Shown one piece after another: positions 1 through 12,500 of a stretch of DNA of 64,000 nt (position 1 is its first letter; every line of letters starts with the position of its first letter). Source of the DNA: Antedon mediterranea (taxonomy: Eukaryota > Echinodermata > Crinoidea > Comatulida > Antedonidae). The stretch lies in assembly GCF_964355755.1 (NCBI RefSeq), contig NC_092673.1, positions 253,001 to 317,000 on the forward strand. The letters are read 5' to 3'. The notes beneath the pieces were generated by a model. That model saw nothing but the letters and a program-made list of their open reading frames with translations, was not told where the DNA came from and ran no database searches. A program made the position numbers and the translations under genes.

Positions 1-1156
1 TTCTTTCCATTGTTCTTTGCACATCTTTTAATTTTGCACATTCTGCTCACCATTTTATACATACTGTATACTTTAGGAAGCACCAGAACAACTGATGTAC
101 CCTCATCTTTACTCACCATATCTGGTCATATCTCCTGGCCCAGACTTAGTGGTAATGCCTATGGTGGCAGATAATGTAGGGTGGTTGGTGGATTGAGGTT
201 GATAATTAGAAATAGTATCTAGTGCAATTGAAAATAGAAAATCAGTTATATCTTACGGATATTTCCACTTGATGGTTGAATGACATTTTAAATATTACAT
301 TTTGGGTACACTTTCACTGCATGATGATATAGTTGATGGTACAAGATAGGGTAAGTTTGTTATGGTACTGGGAACTTATGGTAATTAGGGAGGTTTTGCA
401 ACCTTACGATAACGAAAACGGATACGTCACACATTTGTGAAACTTTTGAGCTGATCCCCATTTCATATTCGTAAAGCGTATTCGTGTTGACGAATATTAC
501 CAGTCATATTCATAACTACAAAACGAGTATAGTTTTTGATCTATTTTGCACATTTTGCATTTGAATCAGGAATGATTCATGATTATAATATAATTATACT
601 TTTTTATAATTTACTAAAATTCCAGGTCAATTTTGATAAATAGCAATTTTTAAAGTCCTCACTCGCCTTGAATTGATGTTACACCAGGCCTAGGCAGCCA
701 AGCGCCAAGCAACACGTACCTGCGCTTCGCTCAAATTTACCGCAGTCATATTTTGGACGGCGCCCTCAATATTTTGTTGCCATGCGAAACAGATTTTTAC
801 TGGCTTACGAAAAACGAATACGTGTGCGTGACGTATCTGTTTTTTTTCCTCGTATTTGTAAGATTGCGAAAACTGATACTAAGTTACTAACTGAGAAGAG
901 AAATGTGAAACTGATATTTCACATCATAGCATATCTTTTAGAAAGGTTGGAATTGATTTCAAATGTTATTTTATATACATATTTCTTTGTATTTGTATGT
1001 ATACTTTATTTAAATGCTTTCAGGATTCTAAGAAACATTATTTTCCTTTCGGTTGGTTGGATTTGGTTTAAAGTGGTTACTGTGTTTGTAAGTCGAGTAT
1101 ACCATTTTTGAATGTAACTTTATTTTAATATGATTTCTGATGTTATTTTGTTGTAG
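1..1156. other. No gene seen; intron or upstream sequence
   Basis: No exon with convincing splice sites or protein similarity was found. The longest open frame (782-1111, +) is rich in Ile, Phe and Tyr and looks like AT-rich noise. It overlaps one arm of a possible inverted-repeat element (394-875). The stretch could be an intron of the gene whose exons start at 1157, or its upstream flank. Confidence 0.5.
394..875. repeat. Possible terminal-inverted-repeat element
   Basis: The left arm around 394-435 contains ACCTTACGATAACGAAAACG followed by GATACGTCACACA. The reverse complement of 815-875 carries a similar run (ATCTTACAAATACGAGG, then GATACGTCACGCACA). The arms are diverged and I could not define a target-site duplication, so this is only a candidate non-autonomous DNA element. 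Confidence 0.3.
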
Positions 1157-3620
1157 GTTCCTACTCATATCAAATTACGTTGTGAGCGGTATGTAAAAAG
1201 TGGTGGGAAAGAATCTGCTATCCAAGACTGCTCAGAAGATAAAGTGTGGAACACAGAGGTACTGTCATTGCCCTAATATAAAATTGAAAATGTAAACAAT
1301 TAAAAGGTTAATTATTAATTTAATAATATTTATTTACAGTATGTATGTATGGTATAGCATTTCAGATTCATTTTATAATATTTTCCCAAGTATATTACTT
1401 TAAAAGATTTATAGGATGTATAATAATAATATTAATTATATTAAGATAAATAAAATGTTTGTTTTTTAGATGAGTAGTGATGGAATGGATGGTAAGCTTG
1501 CAATCAGTGGGCCACAGTTAGCTACTGTACAAGTGAAGAATGAACTAAATAACACTGGTGATGCATTATCACAACTCTACAATGAAGTTCAATCAATGCC
1601 CCCTAGTGCCAAAAAAAGAAAACTGATGAAACAGGTTAGTGACCTTTAATTAGAATAGTAACTATTCTCCTGATCACAATAGTAAATTGATGTGGTCGTC
1701 CTTGTCATGACCACCATCAGGGTCTTTGGTTTTTATATATTTAGGCAACTTGCCAACCATAAGCGAAATAATTCACAATCCTTCTCAATGGTAATCTTGT
1801 TCACAAGACAAACATATACACCAGATGCTCTACATAAACAAGTCTTTGAGAGTGGAGTTGTAATTTGTCAGTAGACAAAATCCTGACATGACATTATATG
1901 ACAGGATTACAAGCATCATAACCACCAAGCCACATCTCCACTATGTCGTGCTTAGTGTCTCCATGGAGTAATAATTATTACTCCATAGTGTCTCACAGCA
2001 CTCTACCAATTCTCATTTTAAGGTTCTCAGTGTGATTACCAACTTGGTTCTTAATATCAATGATATTATCGTGTTTTGTTTGTTAGTTTATGAAGAATAG
2101 CCACATGCCTGGAACACCAACTAGAATTCAAACAGATGCTGATGTGTATGCAAGGGAGAGACAACGGAAACACGGAAGAAGCCGATCATTGGGAGAAATT
2201 ATTGTTGTAAGTAATTATTGTATTAAAAGAATTACAGCAAATCATGTAGTCTATTTGATTCTTGTTTTCTATTTGTGTCAAAGTAATTATGTTAATAATT
2301 TTGTAGAATAAATTGATTATCTTTATAAAGAGCTTTGGTTGGCCCCAGTTTAAACTTTAGATTACCTGCTGTCCACCATCAAAAGAACCCAAATCAGAGG
2401 CTTACTGACAAGGAACTGTCATAAAGTATTTGTATTCATATGTTATAATGAATTTCTTAATTTTTAAATAAACGATATTTTTCTAGAAAAATATGGAAAA
2501 TCGTTTCTCAAGTAAAAAGAAAAGAGCAGCACCTCCACCACCAGAGAATCATGAAGAGGTAAATCTTTCACAATTACTTCCTTGTCATATTAACAATATA
2601 TTTGATCATCTTGTGGAACATTCATTGTGCAAAATTGGACCAATACTGCCAATTTATGTTACCTATATTGGTTATTTATCTACAGGCACGAAAACATGTC
2701 CAAACAGAGCGTAAAGTCATGAACGAACTAAAATCACAACTCTTCAATCTAACTCCAGAAAGCTCAGCACAGACACGTACAATTAAAATTACTCGTACAA
2801 TATACCATGATACTTCAGAAGAAAAAAGAGTGAGATAACCTTTTGTTATGTAATTCATCATGTGTAATTATTATATGATAAATATTTTATATATTATATT
2901 TTACAGGAGTACTAACAATCTGGATTTAGTGTAGAACAGGGAGGGAAGTTAGTTAATAACAATGATGTATATCCGAAACTGGGGTATTAAAATTAATTAT
3001 ATATTGAAGATGATGACAGCAAATAAATTTGTTTTGTCAGAAACGAAAATAAAATCAATTTCTGTTCCATGTCTAGATAACGAGAAGCTCATCAAGCCCA
3101 CAATCTCTTCAACATCTACAGTCACAGAACAAGAAAAACGCCAATGACTCGCCCCGTACGAGACGATACAAAGCCATTCAAGCACGAAAAGAAGCAAGAA
3201 TGAAGCCTCAGCCTGCTCCAAGAATAATGCCACTAAAACGCGGCAGCAGCTCGTCATCCGTCAATCGGCCGGTACCTGCACCGCGTACATCAGTCAACAG
3301 TCCAATGAAAAGGAAGAACAGCGATCGGAGAGTAGCTAACACTAATGGAAGTGGCGAACGACAAAGGTTATACAGTACTAGAAAAATGGTATGTACCTAC
3401 CACATCTTGATAAAATGATACATTTGTAACTACTGTTTAGATATTAAATACAATTATGGAAACTTAGCATAGAAATTGTCTAAAGACTGAAGAGTATTTT
3501 GTTAATACTGTATATATACCGACAAAGGTTATTTGCTACTTTTACACTTAATAATAGTTATTAATGATTTATTTAATTTTTATACAGAATACAAATAACA
3601 AAAGAGTTGCGGGTATTTGA
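1157..3620 (+). CDS. Unrecognised basic, probably nuclear protein (3' exons)
   Basis: Seven exons read as one frame: 1157-1258, 1470-1634, 2087-2206, 2487-2558, 2686-2829, 3122-3388 and 3588-3620 (TGA). Every intron is phase 0 and every length is a multiple of three, which is strong support for a real gene. The visible 301 residues are highly charged. They include nuclear-localisation-like runs (AKKRKLM, SKKKRAAPPPP), an RSRSLG motif that resembles a kinase/14-3-3 site, a short Lys/Glu-rich stretch likely to be helical, and a Pro/Ser/Arg tail with two PxPAPR-type motifs. I do not recognise the family. The true start may lie upstream, because the first exon seen begins in open frame without a clear Met. 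An alternative 3' exon after the acceptor at 2906 would give Glu-Tyr-stop (2907-2915). Confidence 0.6.
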
Positions 3621-4515
3621 ACATACAGAAGAATGTGTTGAACTTATTCAACACACTGCTGAAGTTAACCAGTTAAAAAAAAAAAGATAAATGGTGTGCT
3701 CAATTTTTACAATATCTGTATACAGACTTGAGGTTATAGAAGACTGAAACTTATTATCCAAGAAAATGACAGTGCCATTACATGTTAAGGGTTACAGGAA
3801 CTAATACAACAAATTAATAGTAGCTATTCCCATCATGCTTAGACCTAAAGGTTATAACATCGGATCAGAATAAAAAGAAAAGTATTCTATACAGTATTTG
3901 GTAGTTTGTACAATGGTTGTGCTAAAAATTCAAAAGAAAACCAATAAATAAGTGTGTTTTAGATTGCTAAATAAAAGCGGTATGATTTTAAACATTAACA
4001 ATTATCCAAATGTTAAGAAGTGTTATATTATTGTACTGTATTCTAATATCAGTTATAAACTTTGTTATAATTCCACTGTTTGAATTTATTGTAGCATATT
4101 GACTGTTTCCTTATTGATTTAAAATACAGTTCTCAAGACAATAATGAAAGTTAAAACTGACTGACCTTAAACTGTTTAGATTTTAAACTTTCAATACATT
4201 ATTACTGTAAATAATTACAATTTTATCTATTGGTATTTGCTTAGTGCATTGTGATTGAAATAACACAGTAGCTAGGCTGCCAATATTTATTTTACAAAAT
4301 TTATTTTTTAGTAGGAATATGATTTTATTGATTGAATATTTATATTGTGTGTCAATGCTTTTTAGAGCTTTATTAAATGGGTTTTCAAATATGTACTTTT
4401 TTAATATAATTTTATGTAAAAATATGAAATCTGTTTTTGTGTATGTAAATGTTTATTCTATTAATTTTATTATGCTTTAAAAAATCAAATATTTTAAAAT
4501 TTGTTTTATTAATCT

Positions 4516-4857
4516 TTAAAGATATATTGTCCCCCTAAAAATATATTTTTTTGTTGAATATGTTATTTTAATGTCACATAATAGTTATTCACTCTCACAA
4601 AAAATTGGGTCTGAAAAAATTTTATTTACCTGAGAAAAATGTAATTTAAAGCAAAAAATGGTCAAATTGTCTGGAAGACAATGAGTTTTTGGGTAATTTA
4701 ACTGTTTATTTTGTCTTTTTATAGGTGAAATAATTTTTTTCCCCCGTTTTTTTTCTTATGGAAGTGAACAACTTCATTAAAACTGCAAAATGGCCTATTC
4801 AAAGTCCGATTTTAAAATCTTTATTTTTCATGATTTTGGGGGACAATACATCTTTAA
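4516..4857. mobile_element. TTAA-flanked MITE, copy A
   Basis: The left end reads TTAA-AGATATATTGTCCCC and the right end is its inverted complement, GGGGACAATACATCT-TTAA. The inside is AT-rich and non-coding. Copies with the same ends occur at 54577-55130 and 55828-56015. The size (342 bp), the inverted ends and the TTAA on both sides fit a non-autonomous element using TTAA targets, as piggyBac-type transposases do. The transposase family is inference. Confidence 0.75.
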
Positions 4858-5209
4858 ATTATTTTGTTAATTTGTTCAGACTGTCAATATTATGTGTGCA
4901 GTTTTGTATATTTTTTTTAAAGATTAGGTTTTTTTTATTTACTCATTTTTATAATAGGCAGTGGGTTTTGATATTGTAAAAAAGGGCAAAAATATAGTGG
5001 GCAAGGAATTAGAATGCTAGTAAACGTAAGTCGGTTTAGGACAATGTTTTGTGATAATGTTTCTTAACATTCTTATGTTGTAAATATTATGTAAATAAAT
5101 ACATTTATAACATCTACCAATTAATTTATTTTGTTTAAATAATGTTTGTGTTGCAATTTTTTTTAAATAATTATAAAATTGTTGCGTTTCATACTATTTG
5201 GTTTTGAGT

Positions 5210-6040
5210 TCGAGCAAAGAATATAATATCACAAGAATGAGTATTCCGCGATTTTTGCATGAGAAATTTGTAACAGAGAACTCCAGAGAGTGATGCCCGC
5301 CCTCATAAGGGCGGATGTATACATACTAAATAAGACTTGATTTAATAGATATTATACATGTCACATTAAATAGAATTATGATAATAGTTTTGCAATTGTA
5401 AACTATTTTATAATACATATTTATTAACAAACTAGTGTACATTCACTTTTACAGACAATTATTTACTAACATGCTAAGGTAGTTCACAAAAAAGGCCTAA
5501 CACAGCAACACCAAAAATCAACAAATCGTTACTCAGCACGGCCTATTCTTTACCATTGCCGTGTACTACTCTACGCCCGGTAAATTAAGTATTGTTTTTA
5601 TGATATAAATTAGTATAAAATACATGTTATTATTAGGACAAAATGTTAAATGTCATTAACATTTATTTGTTTTACCAGAAACAGGTTAAATATAGGAATA
5701 TTATTAAACTATCCTACGTGAAAACGCGTAAACACCAACACTCCCGGTCACGCTATCGTAGCGCCCGGTTGATAAAGCAAACTGTTTATACGGCAGTTTT
5801 TACTAAATAAATTGCATAAAACGAACAATTAAATATCCAAAAAGTATTTAACATGATGTTGGCATGTAGTTGATAACATTTTTTATCATGAAAATACTAC
5901 CGGTGACGGTCCAGCCTTTGATTAGTGAAACCGTCACAAAAAGTCACTTATGGCGGCGCCCTACCACATGGACAATATTACTGTTACAGGGAAAATCGCG
6001 GATTACTCATTCTTGTGATATTATATTCTTTGGTTCGAGT
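5210..6040. mobile_element. Non-autonomous DNA element with ~48-bp inverted ends
   Basis: Bases 5210-5257 (TTCGAGCAAAGAATATAATA, then TCACAAGAATGAGTATTCCGCG) are matched almost base for base by the reverse complement of 5990-6038. The interior has no open frame of note. No target-site duplication was obvious. It lies directly upstream of ANAPC4 and could contribute promoter sequence. Confidence 0.65.
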
Positions 6041-6584
6041 CAGTGATGCATGAAGTGTTTGAATTTGAATGTTGATGTCGACGATGAACTAGTAGGCCTA
6101 GAGTTAGTGTAGTAGTGTAGTGAAAAAACATGTGTTCTCTTTTTCTGCTATGAAAAAAGGTTTATAAAATAGTGTTAATCAATTATTAGTAGAGTATTGT
6201 GTTTGTGTATGTATATTTAGGAAAACGATGCAATATCAACATTACTTTTCCTAGTATTAACTCTCTGCGTTTAGTCTAGTAGGGTAGGCCTAGAAAATTG
6301 TCGGTAGAGAGGCTACACAGCCTATAAACCTTCCACGCAACAAGTCACTATAAATGGTCGCACACGGTTATGATGGTTGGTTCGTACCAGCCAGATGATG
6401 CTAGACAAAATTTCAGCATGCTTTAGTAGAGGGATTTTGGTCCTATCCAGTTTAATTTAAATTCTAAATCAAGGTTGTTTAGCCTATATATAAAGGTTAA
6501 CTTTTTAAAATGTAATATTAATTAAATATTAATCTCTTAAATTACTAAAAAGGTGTGCTAAAGCTCTAATGACAATAATTAACG

Positions 6585-9500
6585 ATGCCGCAGTACTTTC
6601 GTAAATTGGAGGAGAAGAACCTCTCTGCAGAGGTAGTCCAGATGAAATGGTCTCCCAAAATGGATCTTGTAGCTCTTGCTAATATACAAGGAGAGGTAAG
6701 AAAGTATATACTGTAATATGCATAACACTTCTCTCATCATGTAGACATTATATTATGCTCCATCTTCACAATGCAACTTTGGCTTTTATTTAGGTAGTTC
6801 TTCATCGACTTCAGTGGCAAAGGGTGTGGTCACTGCCGGTACCTGCAGAAGATACCAGTAAAAGAGTCACAGCATTAGCCTGGAGACCAGACGGTAAAGG
6901 TTAGTCAATGAAAGGTGGTGTCGTTAATTCTTCTATACCGGCATGTTCCATTATTTAACAAAACATCAACTATTAATTGGTTTTCTATTATTCAAATTAT
7001 TTTCATTTATTCCTACAGTTTATGAATGTTGGTGCAATTTATTTGAACAAAGTACAGTAACAGTAAACTGTACATTAATAATGTGATAAAATGTAATTTC
7101 TATTTCTAACAATGCAGTACTGGCTGTAAGCTACTCAAGTGGCAAGGTCCTTCTATGTGATGTTGAAAATGCAGCCATCCTACACAAGATGGAGCTAGGT
7201 GTTGCTGTGGACTGTATGGAGTGGATAAATACAGATGAAAAGACAAGCACTAAAGATGACAGTTGTCAAGACACTTCACAAAAAGACATCTTTCAAGATA
7301 ATTCTTATACATATTTACCAAAACTTGCACCTCTTCCTAAAAGGTATGTCACATGTTTTACAGAACGTACTTAAACATCAACAAAGTAGTAGTGTATCTT
7401 GATGTGTGTTACCTACATTTTTTTCTTTTAATAAATATAATCTTGTTTACAGTTACACCACAACCAGTAGAGGTACAGCAAACGATGTGCATGACATCAA
7501 AAGATTACAAGGTCAAGAAAGGTCAGTTGTTTTCTAAAATTTAAGTGAAATTTTAAAAGAAGTGACCTGGTGGTAAAAGTTTGTAAGCAAACACTTATTT
7601 TCTATTATTGTAGATTGAATGTACTGGTTATAGGAATGCAAGGTGGACGTGTCCAGTTGTATGCATTTGGCATTGCACCAGTTGGTCAGCTTGATATGAA
7701 GGACTGGGACAACACACAAGTAAGATAACTTAAAGTTCATAACCTTACCTTTCCAGAGAACATTGTGACATACACACAACTGATTCTGTCTCTTTGTACC
7801 TCACTTTTCTGTGCTAGCTTTTGTTTTCACATAAACCCAGTTCATGATGAAACCATTCTGTTTCAGATCCCTAAAGTGATGAAGTCAGTAATGTTGTCAT
7901 CAGATCTTCATACATTATGGATGTTGATGGAACAAGAGAGTGATGATGATACAGCTTGCAATGGTGTCCTAATATCTGTGAGTTGCGCATCAAAGTTCAC
8001 AATAATAATTTGCATATTAGTTTATGGCTGTGATGTATTACCTCAAAGCACTGGTTTCTGGTAATTGCTTTAATATATTTTTTTTTTTCCTTTTCTGTAG
8101 TGCAATTCAACACTGTTATCATCGCGGCGCACTGAAATAGCTCAGTTGTCTGCCAGGTACGGCAAGATCTCTTCTCTTATGGAGGTAACATCTCTTTTGT
8201 ATCAGTTTTTATTGAAATATGAAATATTATATCAATCTAATTTTAAAGAACTTTTAATAAGATAAATGTGTTTATTTTCTAGTATTTGAACCAGACAGTA
8301 AAATCAATGTCGGAAGCATGGGAGGATATATTGCTGGAAATGGAGTCTAAGTTGAATAAATATGCTGAAGTATGTAACTAAAATAACTTTCCGTAAAACA
8401 AAATAGTAATAAATGTATTGTATGCTATACAAGCTAAGTTCTTATGTGAGTGCATACTTGGCTTGTACCAGATATATAATATTTAATAAAATTGTCTGTA
8501 ATATAGGATATCAATATCATAATAAATTTATTTTTTATTCCAGACAAAGCCTACACCAGGCACTGTGTGTGATGATTTTCTCCAGCTGTTAATGTGGGGG
8601 AAATCCTGCCAAGAACTTCAAGCATTCCTACTTCATGAACTGACAGAAAAGGGCTTAAAAAAGTTAGGCCACTCAGTTGAAAATTCATATTGTAACATAC
8701 AGAAACTCATCTTAAAACACTTGCAAAGGTAAAAAGTCAACATTGTTCAATTTGTAAGCTTAAGCCACAGCCAAATAAGAAGGTACCAATCCTGCTCCCT
8801 CTCGCCAAAGCTTGCGGTACTGTCTGAGTACCAATACATCAGTACAATTAGCTACGTTATCTAAATTAAGTGTCACAATCAGGTCACAAATTGTATATTT
8901 AATTGAGTTTTCTTTTCTTTATAAGTGTTGGCCAGATGCTGTTGTTCCACTTGACTGAGTTAAAGGGAATGTCCCTTTGGTATGATAAATATGGCGTATT
9001 GGGTTTATCACCAGTTTCAGTTCAAGGTAAACAGTTAAATGTGTATTTAAAAATGCGGAAGAACAATTATAAAACACATCACAATAATTTGATTACTGTA
9101 TTGTTGATATAAAGTTTGTGGTAGAGGATGATCGAAGTGTATCGATCAAAACGTCAAGAAACTCTTCTCTCTTTTTTTCAGAACTATATACATGTGGTGT
9201 ACCATAAACTTTATATCAACATATTGATTTTGCCATGCAAACCTTCAAACAAAGTATTGTTACTATTTATATTATAAATTAGTTTCTTAAACCTGTACTT
9301 GTTTCTTTTTTCAGATGCTATAATTTCTCTAGGTTCTTTCATGCTTAAAGCAAATGAACTGCTTCAGTGAGTATTAAAGGGTGTCTAGAAAACTCAGATC
9401 TACAAAACTCAGATCTCAGATATATCTGAGTTTTCTAAATCTAGAAAACTCCGATATCTGACTTTTCTAGATCTAGAAAACTCAGATATCAATATCTGAG

Positions 9501-12500
9501 TTTTCTAGATCTAGAAAACTCAGATATCAATATCTGAGTTTTCTAGTTCCAAAATGGAACTAGAATATATTTGAAATACTACACAGTATTATACGTTTTC
9601 TTACTAATAATAATATTATTGTAACGTGTAGTAGCAGCCTAAGACTTAAATCATAAAGAAATACAGTACACACCTTTTAAAATTTAGGCTTACAGTAGCA
9701 TTTAGGCCTAGCTAAGCAAACTCAATTCAAGGCTCAACGTGTGGGCGGTATCGCGAAGAGAAAGAGAAAATAACTCGTACATATTCCCAACTTGGCTAAC
9801 TCGTACCTCAACCAACTCGTACATGCCTCATTTTTAAGCCTACATTTTAACGGTAACATCCACTCTATTTTCTTTATGATTTCAGCCGTAGGCCGCTTCT
9901 ACATGTTACAATGTTAGTAAGAAAACATATACAGTAATCAGTTTTAATAATTCTCTAGTATTTCAAATGACCTACCTGCTGATTAATAATGGAACGATCC
10001 AAATGACCTACCAACCAATCAAATGAGTTTATATCTGAGTTTTCTAGCTATAAAAAATCAGCTGAGTTTTCTAGATCGAAGTTTTCTAGACACCCAGTAT
10101 TAAATGCAAATTATAAAGTTAGCTGGCCAATTCAAGTTTTGAACTGTAGTACATTGTAAAAGGTCTTATTTAATACACAATTTTATTTTTTGTTAATAGA
10201 GTTATAGATTCCAGTTTGACCAGTTTTAAGGCTTTCTTTCGTTGGCTTTATGTAATCATGATGAGATTAGCAAATGAATCCGTCCCATCAGCTATCAGTA
10301 AGGTAAGTACATTAAATTATAATAATATATTAAGCCAGTGTAACAATTGATTTTAACATCAAAATATGAGGATACTAAATATATGTATTAAAAGTATATT
10401 TCACTATGTTTAATGTCTAAACATTATTCTCTTTCAGATGAATCAGAAAAATGTGAACTTTGTTGCAGACTTTTTAACTGAGAACTTTACTGATGTAAGT
10501 GATTTCAAGTAGATGTGCTTATTGTATACGCGTTATTCATTTTATTGTATTAATAATATTTTACTAAGTGGTATATTTTTTAATAATGTAGAATCCAGAG
10601 AAAGAAGGAAAAACATCAGGTTTTACGCTTGAACGGGTTGGCCAGTACCTTAAAAAAGAAGACTTGCAGTTAGTAAACGACATCTCTAATAATGACTGGT
10701 ATTCGTTTGTTCAGAGCACTCCAATTATGAAAGAGAGCCCTCTATTGTACCCACATCAGCCAACGAAATCACTCATTCAGCTTCATGAGCAGCTGCAGAC
10801 TGCCATGAACACTGCTCTCAATAGACCATCAGTTAGTAAAAAACCTTTTAATTCAGCTTTTGTTTTATTTTAAAATATAGTGAGATAAGTTTGCATCTTG
10901 TTCTTATATTTTAAAACTGTTGACAATGTAATGTTAATTAATGTGAGTTTATTTACTTATTGACAACCTGTTTTTTTAGACAATCATTGGCCAACACTTA
11001 CAATGCAATAAATCGTTTAAACTATACAACAGTTTAAAGAAAGAAGAAACAAAGACATCAAGGCCAGTTTCACGGTAAGTATTCAAAGTAGTTTGTGACA
11101 TGCAACTTGCTGGAGTTACTTTTTTGCCAGTGTAGAACACAATGGAGAAGCAAACCAAAATATACATATTATTAATGTTAACAGACTGGGTGGAATGTCT
11201 ATTATGAAATGTGTAGGACCTTCAGTAGCAGTGGTAGTGTTCTACACTATCTATCATCTAAAAATGCCTTTCAACGTCTTAAAGATGAAATGTATTTAAG
11301 TAAGCCTTTGCTCCATGATCTTGCACAGATTGTCGTTTACATTTTAACCTGTGTAAAACAGAACTGTTATATTGATAAATAACTAATAAGGTTATTAGTA
11401 AATAAGTAAACATTTTGATACAGATACTGTGTTGATTCAAACCAAATGTACATAGTTATGCTATCGCAAGTCCCATCAGATTGCCTTTACATAATCAGAC
11501 AATCACAAGACGAAAGGTATGCTTTGATAATTATTTATCTATTATAGTATTTGTAAATGGAATTTTGAAAATATCTGTCTTGATGATTTTTGTTAAACTT
11601 ACATAGTAGCTTAAAATTAGTGTACATTATAAAATCAAAATCATCATTTATTTTATCAGTGTCAGGATTTTTTCTAATGACAACTCCACTCCGATAGACT
11701 TATAATATTAGACTTTGTTTATGTAGAGCATCTTGTGATCAGGTTTGCTATTAAGAAGGATAGTGCATGAATTCGCTTATGGTTATCCTTGGCAATTTGC
11801 CTAAATATAAAAATCTGATACGATTTAACTTTTGATTATCTGTGGAATCCAACTTGTGAAACTAAATGTCTTTGTAATAATATTACAGTAGTAAATGCAT
11901 GTTTTAAGTGTCATTCTCATTTTTTGTAGTTCTGATATTGAATTCCTTAAGCTGTGTGTTGGAACTCTAGCCGAGTCATCTCTAAACACCAGTACCACAT
12001 CAGCAGCGATATGCAATCAACACCAGATTGTTGATGTCAGCTGCTACGATGATACCACATTGTCATTACTACTTCAAGAGATTAACAGTAATCAGGAGGC
12101 TTTATCTGTACTTTGTCAGCTCAATCTTGGAGCATTAATTGACGCTGAACAATTTGTTAAGATGAGTTCAGAAGATGCTAATTATATGCTGCAGAAAGAT
12201 GTGTATGTTGTTTCTGTTTTAAAAAATATACTATACTATTTATAACATATCCAGTGTATCTTGATTGATTTTGTATCCCATAATAGAGAATGACCAAAAA
12301 CTAATTTTTTCAAGGTCTCATCTTTAACATTTGATTCAAGTAAACAGCATATTAATTTAATGAAAGTTTACTTTTGAACAGTTTTACAAACCAATGTTTT
12401 TGTTCGTTGAATGGAAAGAAAATGTTTATGAGTTGAAAGCCTGACTGTCCTATAGATAGAACATTCATTATTTATGTTACAATGGCTCTTGCAATAGTGC

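Larger units (their letters stand above)
3621..6584. other. Intergenic: 3' UTR, two DNA elements, ANAPC4 upstream region
   Basis: No coding exon was seen. The stretch holds the AT-rich 3' UTR of the preceding gene, with AATAAA near 3944 and 5094. It also holds a TTAA-flanked element at 4516-4857 and an 830-bp inverted-repeat element at 5210-6040 that ends about 550 bp before the ANAPC4 start codon. The ANAPC4 promoter and 5' UTR presumably lie in 6041-6584; I see no clear TATA box. Confidence 0.6.

Noticed and set aside
782-1111. 109-codon open frame as a gene
   Set aside because: Its composition is that of translated AT-rich DNA and it overlaps an inverted repeat. No domain or splice context was found.
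2087-3388. Kinesin-6 (KIF23-type) tail
   Set aside because: The RQRKHGRSRSLG stretch recalls an Arg/Ser motif in that tail, but the flanking sequence does not match and no motor domain is in the window.
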